From Arthrobacter sp. 135MFCol5.1 (lineage in GTDB: Bacteria > Actinomycetota > Actinomycetes > Actinomycetales > Micrococcaceae), in the NCBI RefSeq assembly GCF_000374865.1, contig NZ_KB895454.1:372001-436000 (forward strand): 64,000 nucleotides of DNA. The letters run 5' to 3'. Each line of letters starts with the position of its first letter. The stretch's first letter is position 1. Under the pieces are notes generated by a model, which was given only the letters and a program-made list of their open reading frames with translations, was not told where the DNA came from and searched no databases. A program made the position numbers and the translations under genes. Shown in pieces: positions 7,646 through 15,110 of the stretch.

Positions 7646-8935
7646 ATGAAAACCAGCACCACCATCCACGCAGCGTCCACACCCGTAGCGGCGGACCTCA
7701 TCATCACGGATATCACCATCACGCCCATTGCGTTCTCAGACCCTCCGCTGCTGAACGCCGTCGGAGTGCACGAACCCTTGGTCCACCGGGTGGTCATTGA
7801 GGTCCGGACAGCCAACGGCCTGCTGGGGCTGGGCGAATGCGCCGGCGGCCGCAGCCGGCTGGACAACCTTGCTGTGGGGGCCAACGCCATCAAAGGCGTG
7901 AATGTATTCGAGACCACCCGGATGGAACAGCTGATCAACCAGGCCCTCGACCCCGCCCTGTCCGCGTTCGAACGGGCAGCCGTCTTCTCCGCCTTCGAGG
8001 TTGCCGCGCTGGACATCCAGGGACACGCCACGGGCCGGACTGTCAGTGAACTGCTGGGCGGCACCGTCCGCAACGAAGTTCCCTTCAGCGCCTACCTCTT
8101 CTACAAGTGGAAGGAGCATCCGGCCATGGACGGCAAACCTGCCATCGGCGACGAGTGGGGTGAGGCGCTGGACCCCGCGGGCATCGTCAGGCAGGCACAA
8201 AAGATGATTGCCGATTACGGGTTCAAGTCCATCAAACTCAAGGGCGGAGTCTTCCCGCCGGCGGAGGAAATCGAAGCCATCAGGGCCCTTCGCGAGGCGT
8301 TTCCGGACATGCCGCTGCGGCTCGACCCCAACACCGCATGGACAGTGGAGACGTCCCGGTGGGTTGCCCGGGAAACCGAGGGTTTGCTGGAGTACCTGGA
8401 GGACCCGACGCCGGGCCTTGAGGGAATGGGGCAGGTGGCCGCCGTAGCCACCATGCCCCTGGCCACCAACATGTGCGTCGTTGCGTTCGAGCACATCAAG
8501 CGGAGCGTCGAACTGGACTCAGTCCAGGTCATCCTCGGCGACCACCACTACTGGGGCGGCCTGCGCCACACCCGGGAGCTCGGAGCCATCTGTGAGACGT
8601 TCGGAATAGGATTGTCCATGCACTCCAACTCCCACCTGGGCATCAGCCTCGCCGCCATGGTGCACGTGGCCGCGGCCACCCCGGCCCTGACCTACGCCTG
8701 TGACACCCACTATCCCTGGAACGGGCACAACGATGTGGTCAAGCCCGGCGCCCTGCGCTTCGAGGACGGCAGCGTCCGGGTTCCCACAGGCACGGGATTG
8801 GGCGTGGAACTGGACCGGGACAAACTGGCCGAACTGCACCAGCAGTACCTGGACGCCCGGATGACGGCCCGCGATGACACCGGATACATGCAGCGCTTCG
8901 TTCCCGACTTCACGGCGGACCTCCCCCGGTGGTAG
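7646..8935 (+). CDS. gudD: Enolase-superfamily glucarate dehydratase-like protein
   Basis: A 429-residue mandelate racemase/enolase superfamily member of the glucarate dehydratase subgroup. Visible active-site residues are the KxK base K197/K199 (IKLKGG), metal ligands D227 and N229 (LRLDPNTAW) and E252 (LEDP), N275 (TNMCV), and the second base H326 in SMHSNSHLG with the partner acid D353. These match the order and spacing in E. coli GudD. Known family members dehydrate D-glucarate or related aldarates to 5-keto-4-deoxyglucarate. Galactarate or another aldarate remains possible. The uronate-dehydrogenase-like gene would supply the substrate. It overlaps the next gene by seven bases. Confidence 0.9.
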   Translation: MKTSTTIHAASTPVAADLIITDITITPIAFSDPPLLNAVGVHEPLVHRVVIEVRTANGLLGLGECAGGRSRLDNLAVGANAIKGVNVFETTRMEQLINQALDPALSAFERAAVFSAFEVAALDIQGHATGRTVSELLGGTVRNEVPFSAYLFYKWKEHPAMDGKPAIGDEWGEALDPAGIVRQAQKMIADYGFKSIKLKGGVFPPAEEIEAIRALREAFPDMPLRLDPNTAWTVETSRWVARETEGLLEYLEDPTPGLEGMGQVAAVATMPLATNMCVVAFEHIKRSVELDSVQVILGDHHYWGGLRHTRELGAICETFGIGLSMHSNSHLGISLAAMVHVAAATPALTYACDTHYPWNGHNDVVKPGALRFEDGSVRVPTGTGLGVELDRDKLAELHQQYLDARMTARDDTGYMQRFVPDFTADLPRW

Positions 8936-10113
8936 GCACGCAGGCGCCGCGGGCCACCGGCTACCTCTATCCCTGGGACGTGCTGGGTGACCCCGGAGCC
9001 GTTCACTGGATCAAGGCCAGCGGCGTGGATCGCGTGGCGCTTGCGGCGGCTTACCATTCGGTGCGGGCCGGCACGCCAAGGCACCCCGGCCGCCGCGTGG
9101 TGGACGCCCAATCCGCGGCACTCTATGTTCCCGCCGCGGATGCGTTCGCAGCCAACCCCATCGTCCCGGGCAGTGCGAGCGAATGGACGGGCACGGACAA
9201 CGCGTTCGGTGAGGCCGCTTCGGTACTCCGTGCCGCCAACATCCCGGTGGACGCATGGACGGTCCTGACCCACTCAAGCGCAGCCGGGGGCAACAACCCC
9301 GGCATGTGCGTGCGCAACGCCTTCGGCGAGGTCTACAGCTATGCTCTGTGCCCCTCGCACCCGGAGGTCCGCGGTTACGCCGCCGGCATCGTGGCCCAGG
9401 TCCTGGCCCACGGGCAGCCCGACGGCCTCATCCTGGAAGCTGTGGGGCCGCTGGGATTCAGCCACCAGAACAGGCACGAAAAGACGGAGGGCGCGGAGTA
9501 CTCACCATGGGTGCAGGCTCTGCTGTCGCTGTGTTTCTGCGAGGCATGCAAGGCTTCCCATGAGGCTCGCGGCCTGCCGGCTGACGTGGAGCAGGACCGG
9601 GTGCGGGCAGCAGTCATGGAATCAGAGGATCCCGGGCTCACCGCAGCCACAGCGGCCGGGGCGCAGGACTTCCTTCCGCTGCTGGAGGTCAGGTGGGACG
9701 CCGCCGCAGCGCTTCTTGATCAGTGCCTGACGGCCGTTGCAGCCTCCGGCTCCAATCCCCAAATCTCCTTGCACGCGTCCCCGGATCCCTGGAACACGGG
9801 ACCGTTCCTGCCGGTGGAGGCGCTGCGCAGGAGCCGGCTGTGGAGGCAGCGTGGTGACGTGACCGCCGTCGTGCCTTGCTGGGGCAACCCGGACGACGGT
9901 GCGCTGACGGTCCAAGCCATGTCAGCCAACGGTGTGCGCACCGGCGCGTACGTCCTGGCGCTGCCGCCAAAGGCGCCCGACGGCGGCGGGCTGGCCGGCG
10001 AGTGGGGCGCACTTCATGCGGCCGGCGCCGACGAACTGCACGTGTATCATCTGGGACTTGCCTCGACCAGGCGGCTTTCGGCAATTTCTGCGGCACTCGC
10101 CGGGCTGCGCTGA
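8929..10113 (+). CDS. Conserved-looking protein of unknown function in the aldarate operon
   Basis: A 394-residue soluble protein starting at GTG 8929 inside the gudD-like gene, so the two are translationally coupled. I do not recognise a named family. Repeated features suggest a TIM-barrel, glycoside-hydrolase-like fold: GVDRVALAAAYHS near the start, PDGLILEAVGPLGF in the middle, and a Cys cluster LCFCEACKASHEARG around residue 203. A Trp/Tyr-rich motif (GYLYPWDV) opens the protein. There is no signal peptide or membrane segment. Its place as the last operon gene suggests a step in sugar-acid breakdown or release of the sugar acid from a conjugate; this is inference. Confidence 0.75.
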   Translation: MVGTQAPRATGYLYPWDVLGDPGAVHWIKASGVDRVALAAAYHSVRAGTPRHPGRRVVDAQSAALYVPAADAFAANPIVPGSASEWTGTDNAFGEAASVLRAANIPVDAWTVLTHSSAAGGNNPGMCVRNAFGEVYSYALCPSHPEVRGYAAGIVAQVLAHGQPDGLILEAVGPLGFSHQNRHEKTEGAEYSPWVQALLSLCFCEACKASHEARGLPADVEQDRVRAAVMESEDPGLTAATAAGAQDFLPLLEVRWDAAAALLDQCLTAVAASGSNPQISLHASPDPWNTGPFLPVEALRRSRLWRQRGDVTAVVPCWGNPDDGALTVQAMSANGVRTGAYVLALPPKAPDGGGLAGEWGALHAAGADELHVYHLGLASTRRLSAISAALAGLR

Positions 10114-10236
10114 GGGCTTGGTCCGGGCGGGCACCGGCGCGCTGCCGCCCTGATCGCCGGCGCCCCGGTCCGAATCTTGAGCCAAATTTGCGGGGATCAT
10201 GGGCGGCCGTTGGGGTTCCAGTCCTACCGTTGAAAA

Positions 10237-10266
10237 CAAGATCCTGCCGGCGAGGGCAGGATCTTG
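10237..10266. terminator. Hairpin terminator after the aldarate operon
   Basis: A perfect 12-bp stem, CAAGATCCTGCC / GGCAGGATCTTG, with a six-base loop lies about 125 bases after the last operon gene. There is no T-run on the plus strand, but the minus strand has TTTTC after the stem. It could therefore stop transcription from either side, with the canonical form on the minus strand. The remainder of 10114-10405 shows no gene. Confidence 0.6.
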
Positions 10267-10405
10267 GCACCAGGGACAGGACCGGCGGCCGGAGCATCCA
10301 CGAGACCATGGGTGCCGCCCCCCAAACGCCGCCGGTCCAGCCCCACCTTGTCCGCCGGTTTTGGTTGCGTTCACCGGTGGCCGCGCCCACCATGGAAGCG
10401 TGCGA

Positions 10406-10963
10406 ATGACAGGCTTCCGGCGCCGGCTGGCTATGAGCCTCTGCTTTCTGGTGCCGGCGGCCGGAACGGCCGGGTGTTCCTACGACTACCCGGATCCGGC
10501 GCACAGCCCCGGCGCCGAAACTGACGGCACGGCCACAGCCGTGACGGCGCAATCCGTCGCAAGCCCCGACCCCCAGGTCCTTGAGCGCGAGGTGCGGAAC
10601 TATCGGGATTTGGACGGACTCCTCAAGGCTGTCCCGGGGGACGCCCTGCTCTTTCAAGAAGGGCCCTTGGACGGGCCCGCCAGCGGTTTTGGCACCACTG
10701 AACAGGTCATCACGGCTGGAGAATACACCGTCACGGCTGCCTGCATCGGCGCCCCAAACGCTACGATCTACATCCGCCAGGAGAATCCCAAAGTCACACT
10801 CTGGCCTGTCGAAGTCACCGTTGACTGCCCGGGATCCACGTCACAGGTCATCACACTGCAACAGGGCTATGTTTCGGCGCACCTTTCCCTGCCTGCACAC
10901 GGTGACACACCCTGGACGGGGGCGGTGGCTGGAGTGCGGGTAACCGGCTGGCGTGTGTCATAG
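10406..10963 (+). CDS. Hypothetical lipoprotein (185 aa)
   Basis: A short secreted protein with an Arg-rich start, a hydrophobic core and a lipobox around residue 22 (GTAGC), so probably membrane-anchored outside. A low-complexity Ser/Thr/Ala/Pro linker follows, then a beta-rich domain with ITAGEYTVTAACIGAPNATI. That motif resembles PGDYVIKSACAG and PGSYEVQFLCDG in the two-domain lipoprotein at 17402-18205, so the two share a domain. ATG 10406 is chosen because GGAAG lies 7 bases upstream. Function unknown; convergent with the membrane-protein gene at 10986. Confidence 0.7.
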   Translation: MTGFRRRLAMSLCFLVPAAGTAGCSYDYPDPAHSPGAETDGTATAVTAQSVASPDPQVLEREVRNYRDLDGLLKAVPGDALLFQEGPLDGPASGFGTTEQVITAGEYTVTAACIGAPNATIYIRQENPKVTLWPVEVTVDCPGSTSQVITLQQGYVSAHLSLPAHGDTPWTGAVAGVRVTGWRVS

Positions 10964-10985
10964 AGGCAGCGCCTGGCCCCCGGTT

Positions 10986-11579
10986 TCACCTGGCCGGTTC
11001 TTCGACGTCGATTTCCACCGTCTTCTCCCCGCACACCAGCCGCAGCACCGCCTCACCCGCGTCGAGCCTGCACTCCCGGTCCCTTACCCGCGGCCACCCG
11101 GACAGCTCCGGGGCGCTGCGGGCCCATTTGTAGCGGAAGCTGCCGTTCTCCGTGTAAATGTCCACCACGTCTCCGTCGAATCCGTCCTGGGTTACGAGCA
11201 CCGACCGTCCGTCCGCGGCTTCCAGCCTGACCGTATCCCCGATCCCCGTGGCCTCTAGGAGGGCGAATGCGGCAACCACCCCAAAACAGGTCGCAGCCGC
11301 TGCGGCCCCTCCTACGGTGGCCCATCCGGCGAGCCGTCGCACCGCTCTCCTGCGAATACGGCCGATCAGCACCGGAAGAAGGAGCAGCAGGCCTGCGGCG
11401 CCGATGGGAACCGCCACGACGAGAAGCCAAGCGGCCAGGGAGTTCAAGGGGGCGCCGGCAAACAACAGTTGGTGCTCGCGCCTGGCGGCCCAATATGCAT
11501 CGTCAAGTATGCAGAAACCCGTTACCGACAGGGCTGCACCGATGAGAAGGATGACACCCCAGCTTGAGCGGCTCCTCAA
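10986..11579 (-). CDS. Hypothetical membrane protein with extracytoplasmic C-terminal domain
   Basis: About 197 residues. Three hydrophobic segments (GVILLIGAALSVTGF, LAAWLLVVAVPIGAAGLLLLLP, and an Ala-rich helix ending ATCFGVVAAFALLE) precede a soluble tail of about 90 residues that contains DGRSVLVTQDGFDGDVVDIY and two Cys (ECRLD, LVCGE) able to form a disulphide. TTG 11579 has GGAAGTGAGG upstream. An in-frame ATG at 11630 would instead overlap the upstream gene by 17 bases. It is the last gene of the minus-strand ABC-exporter group. No family is recognised. Confidence 0.6.
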   Translation of the reverse strand: MRSRSSWGVILLIGAALSVTGFCILDDAYWAARREHQLLFAGAPLNSLAAWLLVVAVPIGAAGLLLLLPVLIGRIRRRAVRRLAGWATVGGAAAAATCFGVVAAFALLEATGIGDTVRLEAADGRSVLVTQDGFDGDVVDIYTENGSFRYKWARSAPELSGWPRVRDRECRLDAGEAVLRLVCGEKTVEIDVEEPAR

Positions 11580-11613
11580 TGCCTCACTTCCCGGGCGGCG
11601 GGCCGGCCCGCGG

Positions 11614-12036
11614 TCATCTGACGGCCACATCCCGCCAGACGGCCAGTCGACCCAGGGCAGCGGCGAAACCAACGGTTGCCCACAGGCCGAGGGCACCGAC
11701 GGACCAACCGAAGCCGAGCACGGATCCCAGGGCCCAGAAGCCCAGTGTCGGCACGATGAAGAACGCGGCAACATGGATCCACTGGTTGCGGATGGGTCGG
11801 AGCAGGCGGCCAAGGATCCATGCCAGCGGGACTCCCGTCACCAGCGCGATGCCATACCCGTACATCAGGACCATCAGGGCAAGGTCGAGCAGGAACCCCT
11901 GCGAGGTGGCGGCCAGCACGATATACAGGCCGACGAGCCACAATGTCGTGGTGATGGCCCAGCCCTTGAAGAGCGCCCGGCCTGTCAGGATCACGCCGCT
12001 CCTGATCAGGACGTCGCCGGCGGCACCGGGTGTCAT
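11614..12036 (-). CDS. Hypothetical integral membrane protein (140 aa)
   Basis: A small protein that is almost entirely membrane-embedded, with about four helices (TTTLWLVGLYIVLAA, LALMVLMYGYGIALVTG, VAAFFIVPTLGFWAL, VGALGLWATVGFAAAL). ATG 12036 follows AAAGGTG. It is 28 bases downstream of the ABC permease gene on the same strand, so probably in the same operon. It may be an accessory subunit or an unrelated small membrane protein; sequence gives no catalytic motif. Confidence 0.65.
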   Translation of the reverse strand: MTPGAAGDVLIRSGVILTGRALFKGWAITTTLWLVGLYIVLAATSQGFLLDLALMVLMYGYGIALVTGVPLAWILGRLLRPIRNQWIHVAAFFIVPTLGFWALGSVLGFGWSVGALGLWATVGFAAALGRLAVWRDVAVR

Positions 12037-12064
12037 GGCACCTTTCCCCGAGCCAGGACCAGGG

Positions 12065-13303
12065 TCATTTGGCGGCCAGCTCGTTGCGACGGAACGTTCC
12101 GGCAATGGAGAGTTTGCGGCCGTATTCAATGGATCCGTACCTGAACAGATGGACGGCCAGTCGAAGGATCAGGGTCCCGACGACGAAGAGTTCGACGACG
12201 ACGATGGTCGCTTCAACAGGGTTGAGGGTTCCGAACCCGTTGCGAAGCAAGGCGGTGACGGGAGCGGTCAGCGGGAAGTAGGTGAAGATCTGGACGATCA
12301 GTGCACCCGGATTGGAGATGATCAGGCTGAATGTGTAGAAGGGGATGAACATCATCGCCACGAGGGGACCGAAGACGGTTCCGGCTTCCTTGGCGGTTGG
12401 CATGATCGCCCCGATGGCTACGAGGACCCCGGTGAAGACCGTGAACCCGCCCAGCGTGAGCAGCGCACCAGTGATCATGGGGCCGGGTTCGAAGACCAAG
12501 GAGGACAAGTCAACCTCCGGCAAGGCCAGGCGGTCCCGGAAGAACAGGTAAGCCAGTCCCACTGGCGCCAGGAACACCAGGATCTGGACCAGCCCGACGG
12601 CGAACAGCGAGATGATCTTGCCGGTAATGAGTGTGGTTGGGTTCAGCGTGGTCAGGATCATCTCGGTGACACGGTTTTCTTTCTCCTCCAGGGTGGAGTT
12701 CAGCATCTGGTTCGAAAGAAGGATCATCGAAATGTAGAAGACGACCAGGAACAACAAAGGCGGGATGATTCCGCCGACGCCTGGCGCGACGCTGCCGTCC
12801 TTGAACGTTTGCGAGTCAAACTTAACGGCTCCAGTCAGGGCAGCGGTCAGCTCGGGTGAGCCCACCTGGTTCTGGGCTGAGACCGCCAGAAGCTCTTTGG
12901 CCACTGCTTGGTATTTATCATTCTCGAACATGCCTTTGTCAGCCCCGTAAACCTTCACCGATTCCTTCGCAGGGTCGGCCGGGTAGGCGAAGTAAGCCTC
13001 CGAGGTGCCGTCTTTTACAGCTGCGATGGCAGCCGCCGGGTCGCCGGCTACCGTCCCGCCGGCCAGTTTCGCAGCAGCTGGCACGATGATTCCGGACGCG
13101 TCGGTGTAGGTGAACGCGAACCTTGCGCTCTTCTGTGCGGCCGCGGTGTCCTTGGTGCTGGCGTTGGACGCGTACACCAGCGCGAAGATGAGCACGAGGA
13201 TGACCGGGAGCGCCAGGGTGGCGATCACGAATCCGCGCTTCTTGATGGTCCGGAAGAACTCGAAGGAGATGACGGTGCCGAGGTTGTGCTGTCCCATTGC
13301 CAT
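12065..13303 (-). CDS. ABC-2 type exporter permease (NatB-like)
   Basis: A 412-residue permease with an N-terminal membrane helix (GFVIATLALPVILVLIFALVY), a large extracytoplasmic domain of about 150 residues, and then five to six helices. The cytoplasmic segment LEEKENRVTEMILTTL between helices is the hallmark of the NatB/YhaP family. These partner a NatA-type ATPase to export sodium ions, lipids, antibiotics or peptides. ATG 13303 begins directly after the ATPase stop codon, with GGAAGG upstream, so the two are coupled. Substrate is not predictable. Confidence 0.9.
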   Translation of the reverse strand: MAMGQHNLGTVISFEFFRTIKKRGFVIATLALPVILVLIFALVYASNASTKDTAAAQKSARFAFTYTDASGIIVPAAAKLAGGTVAGDPAAAIAAVKDGTSEAYFAYPADPAKESVKVYGADKGMFENDKYQAVAKELLAVSAQNQVGSPELTAALTGAVKFDSQTFKDGSVAPGVGGIIPPLLFLVVFYISMILLSNQMLNSTLEEKENRVTEMILTTLNPTTLITGKIISLFAVGLVQILVFLAPVGLAYLFFRDRLALPEVDLSSLVFEPGPMITGALLTLGGFTVFTGVLVAIGAIMPTAKEAGTVFGPLVAMMFIPFYTFSLIISNPGALIVQIFTYFPLTAPVTALLRNGFGTLNPVEATIVVVELFVVGTLILRLAVHLFRYGSIEYGRKLSIAGTFRRNELAAK

Positions 13304-13304
13304 C

Positions 13305-14237
13305 TCAGCCTTCCGCCAGTTCATGCTGTTCGCCGTAAACCTGGATGAAGATTTCATCCAGGGAAATCCTTGCCGGGGTAAAGGACCGGATCCCGGCGCC
13401 GGCGTCCACGAGCGCGAGGAGAACGGATTCCTCCGTTGCCCCGGGCCGCGGCGAGAGTTCAGCCCGGCCGTTCTCCTGCGATACGACGTCGAACAGGGCC
13501 GACGCAGGCAGCGGACCGTCGTGGGTGACCCGGTAGACGGTGCCGCCGAATTCTTCCTGTACCTCTTCCACTGTCCCGTAGGCGCGGGAGACGCCGTCCT
13601 TGAGCAGGATGACACGGTCGCAGAGCCGTTCGACTTCCTCCATTTGGTGGGTGACCATGATGACGGTCGCCCCGGCCCGCTTGTGCTCTTCGATGATGTC
13701 CATCAGCAGCCGCCGGTTGACCGGATCGAAGCCCTTGGTGGGCTCGTCCAGGATCAGCAGTCCCGGGTTGTTCATGATGGTTACCCCGAGCTGGACTTTC
13801 TGCTGCTGGCCGCTGGAGAGTTTGTCGAGCCGGGTCTTGGCTTTGCCCGCCAGTCCGACCCGTTCCAGGTAGTCCTCGGACCAGGACCGGGCCGTGGCCT
13901 TTGACAATCCTTTGAGCCGGCCGAAGTACACCATCACGTCCAGGACGTGTTCCTTTTTGTACAGGCCGCGCTCCTCGGGCAGGTATCCGAGGCTGGCCCC
14001 GTCCCTGGGCTCGAAGACCTTCCCGCCGATGTGCAACGTCCCTGCCGTGGGCCGGTAAATACCCAGGAGCGCCCGCAGCGTGGTGGTCTTCCCGGAACCG
14101 TTGCTGCCAAGGAACCCGAAGGTCTCTCCGGCGTGGACATCAAAGGACAGGTCCCGGATGACCGTGGTGTCCCCGAAGTCCATCCTGAAGTCTTGAATGT
14201 GTACCAGCGGCTCCTGCGCCGTTTCCCCCATTGTCAT
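13305..14237 (-). CDS. ABC exporter ATP-binding protein (NatA-like)
   Basis: A 310-residue ATPase with all core motifs: Walker A GSNGSGKTT, the Q-loop region YLPEERGLYKKE, signature LSSGQQQK, Walker B LLILDEPTKGFD, and the switch histidine in VTHQMEEVE. The C-terminal 80 residues form the extra domain seen in NatA-type ATPases (RISLDEIFIQVYGEQ near the end). It is the first gene of a minus-strand operon with the ABC-2 permease and two small membrane proteins. The start is at ATG 14237; an alternative ATG lies two codons in. Confidence 0.93.
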   Translation of the reverse strand: MTMGETAQEPLVHIQDFRMDFGDTTVIRDLSFDVHAGETFGFLGSNGSGKTTTLRALLGIYRPTAGTLHIGGKVFEPRDGASLGYLPEERGLYKKEHVLDVMVYFGRLKGLSKATARSWSEDYLERVGLAGKAKTRLDKLSSGQQQKVQLGVTIMNNPGLLILDEPTKGFDPVNRRLLMDIIEEHKRAGATVIMVTHQMEEVERLCDRVILLKDGVSRAYGTVEEVQEEFGGTVYRVTHDGPLPASALFDVVSQENGRAELSPRPGATEESVLLALVDAGAGIRSFTPARISLDEIFIQVYGEQHELAEG

Positions 14238-14336
14238 GATCCCAGCGTATCGTTTGGCGAACCCGGCCTCCTCCCCCGCGTTTCACGTCAAGGGCCAGGC
14301 TCTTTTGTCGATGTCGCCATTCAGAGACAATGGGTA

Positions 14337-14367
14337 TTGCGCGAACAAAGATAAGCATGCTTATGAT
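14337..14367 (+). promoter_or_regulatory. Palindromic promoter-like element, copy 1
   Basis: A perfect 14-bp palindrome, ATAAGCATGCTTAT (14351-14364), overlaps a TATGAT -10 element at 14362-14367. A weak -35, TTGCGC, lies 19 bases upstream at 14337. The same GCATGCTTATGATAGG block with the same 19-base spacing recurs at 14744-14776. No gene starts downstream on this strand; instead a CAGCCG/CGGCTG hairpin (14373-14392) and a terminator follow. Confidence 0.5.
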
Positions 14368-14405
14368 AGGTGCAGCCGACGGGAGACGGCTGTGAGGGGA
14401 ATAAA

Positions 14406-14440
14406 GGGGGTGCGCTCGGTGAACGGGCGCACCCCTTATC
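14406..14440. terminator. Bidirectional hairpin terminator, copy 1
   Basis: Stem GGGGTGCGC / GCGCACCCC (14407-14415 with 14427-14435) with an 11-base loop. It is followed by TTATC on the plus strand and TTTATT on the minus strand. The loop GAACGG and the GGTGCGC arms are shared with the hairpin at 14811-14846. It ends the possible short transcript from 14374 and also lies directly after the stop codon of the minus-strand small gene at 14436. Confidence 0.65.
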
Positions 14441-14633
14441 CGCGTGCTTCCCGGCGGCGGACTCCTCGCCACGCCCGCTTCCCGGCCTGCAGCCGACGAT
14501 AGCGCAGGGCTGCGCGGAGCCGCTCCACCAAATCGTCAAGCGATTCGCGCCATTCCGGTTCGTCGGCATCGTCCCATAATTCGGCGCGCTCGGAGTCCTG
14601 CCCCGGCACGCGCTGAACGGCCTCCAGGGCCAT
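14436..14633 (-). CDS. Possible small basic protein, or remnant (65 aa)
   Basis: An open frame that reads like protein: LEAVQRVPGQDSERAELWDD, then EWRESLDDLVERLRAALRYR and an Arg-rich tail, giving an acidic region followed by a basic amphipathic helix. The frame stays open upstream of ATG 14633 through acidic residues (EITDDDVE) into a GC-rich heptamer repeat, but with no other start codon and only a weak GTAGAG site. This suggests a truncated or decayed gene. The stop codon abuts a terminator hairpin in the right orientation. Confidence 0.4.
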   Translation of the reverse strand: MALEAVQRVPGQDSERAELWDDADEPEWRESLDDLVERLRAALRYRRLQAGKRAWRGVRRREARG

Positions 14634-14660
14634 CTCTACATCATCGTCCGTGATCTCTGC

Positions 14661-14688
14661 GCCGTGGGCCGTGGGCCGTGGGCCGTGA
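14661..14688. repeat. Short tandem repeat, four copies of a heptamer
   Basis: GCCGTGG is repeated three times, followed by a fourth copy ending in A. It lies upstream of the small minus-strand frame at 14436-14633 and may result from slippage. Confidence 0.8.
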
Positions 14689-14743
14689 CCAAGTCAGCTA
14701 CGTTCTCGGGCAGTCTTTGCCAACGCTACAAGTTTGCCATGTC

Positions 14744-14774
14744 TTGACCAGCTAACTATCAGCATGCTTATGAT
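14744..14774 (+). promoter_or_regulatory. Palindromic promoter-like element, copy 2
   Basis: A TTGACC -35 at 14744-14749 and a TATGAT -10 at 14769-14774 are separated by 19 bases, which hold an AGCATGCT palindrome flanked by CTATCA and TGATAG arms. It is the second copy of the block at 14337-14367. Only about 35 bases separate the expected start point (about 14781) from the terminator at 14811. Confidence 0.55.
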
Positions 14775-14810
14775 AGGGGTAACGGATGGGGATCCGGGTT
14801 GTGGAGGATC

Positions 14811-14848
14811 GAAAGGGTGCGCTCAGCGAACGGGGCGCACCCTTTTCG
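14811..14848. terminator. Bidirectional hairpin terminator, copy 2
   Basis: Stem AAAGGGTGCGC / GCGCACCCTTT with a 12-base loop containing CAGCGAACGG. TTTTCG follows on the plus strand and TTTCG on the minus strand. It is closely related to the hairpin at 14406-14440. The rest of 14238-15110 contains no convincing gene; a conserved upstream block begins at 15016. Confidence 0.75.
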
Positions 14849-15015
14849 TGTTCTCACGGTCCGGAGTTGCGCGAAGACATCACGCGCCCCGGACCTGGAG
14901 TCGCGAACATCTGATATGGCTGCAGCACGGACGTAGCGGTCCCTTCGTACCGAAGCGCCGCCAGCCGACAGTCAAGACGCGAGGTCCTCGCGGTGGATCC
15001 GGCAAGACCGGCCGG

Positions 15016-15110
15016 TAGACTGGGCCGCGTAAGGACGGATTGGGGGATCCACGGCGGGCTCGCACTGCTGTTCCGCTGGTCAGTCGACGCCAGCACCCCA
15101 AGGAACCGCC
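15016..15110 (+). repeat. Upstream block A, related to blocks at 16409 and 18287
   Basis: The sequence GACTGGGCCG, then AAGGACGGATTGGGGGATCC and TGTTCCGCTGGT, directly precedes the unknown gene at 15111. The GGACGGAT...GGGGATCCA and GTTCCGCTGGT parts recur at 16409-16465 before the decayed copy. GACTGGGCCGGGCAAGGAGG then GATTGGGGGATC recurs at 18288-18321. The block may carry the promoter region of this gene family. No clear hexamers stand out. Confidence 0.5.

Noticed and set aside
14784..14900. A 42-codon ORF starting at ATG after promoter copy 2, with AGGGG upstream
   Set aside because: It reads straight through the terminator hairpin, whose two arms dictate its codons, and the equivalent region of copy 1 has no such frame.
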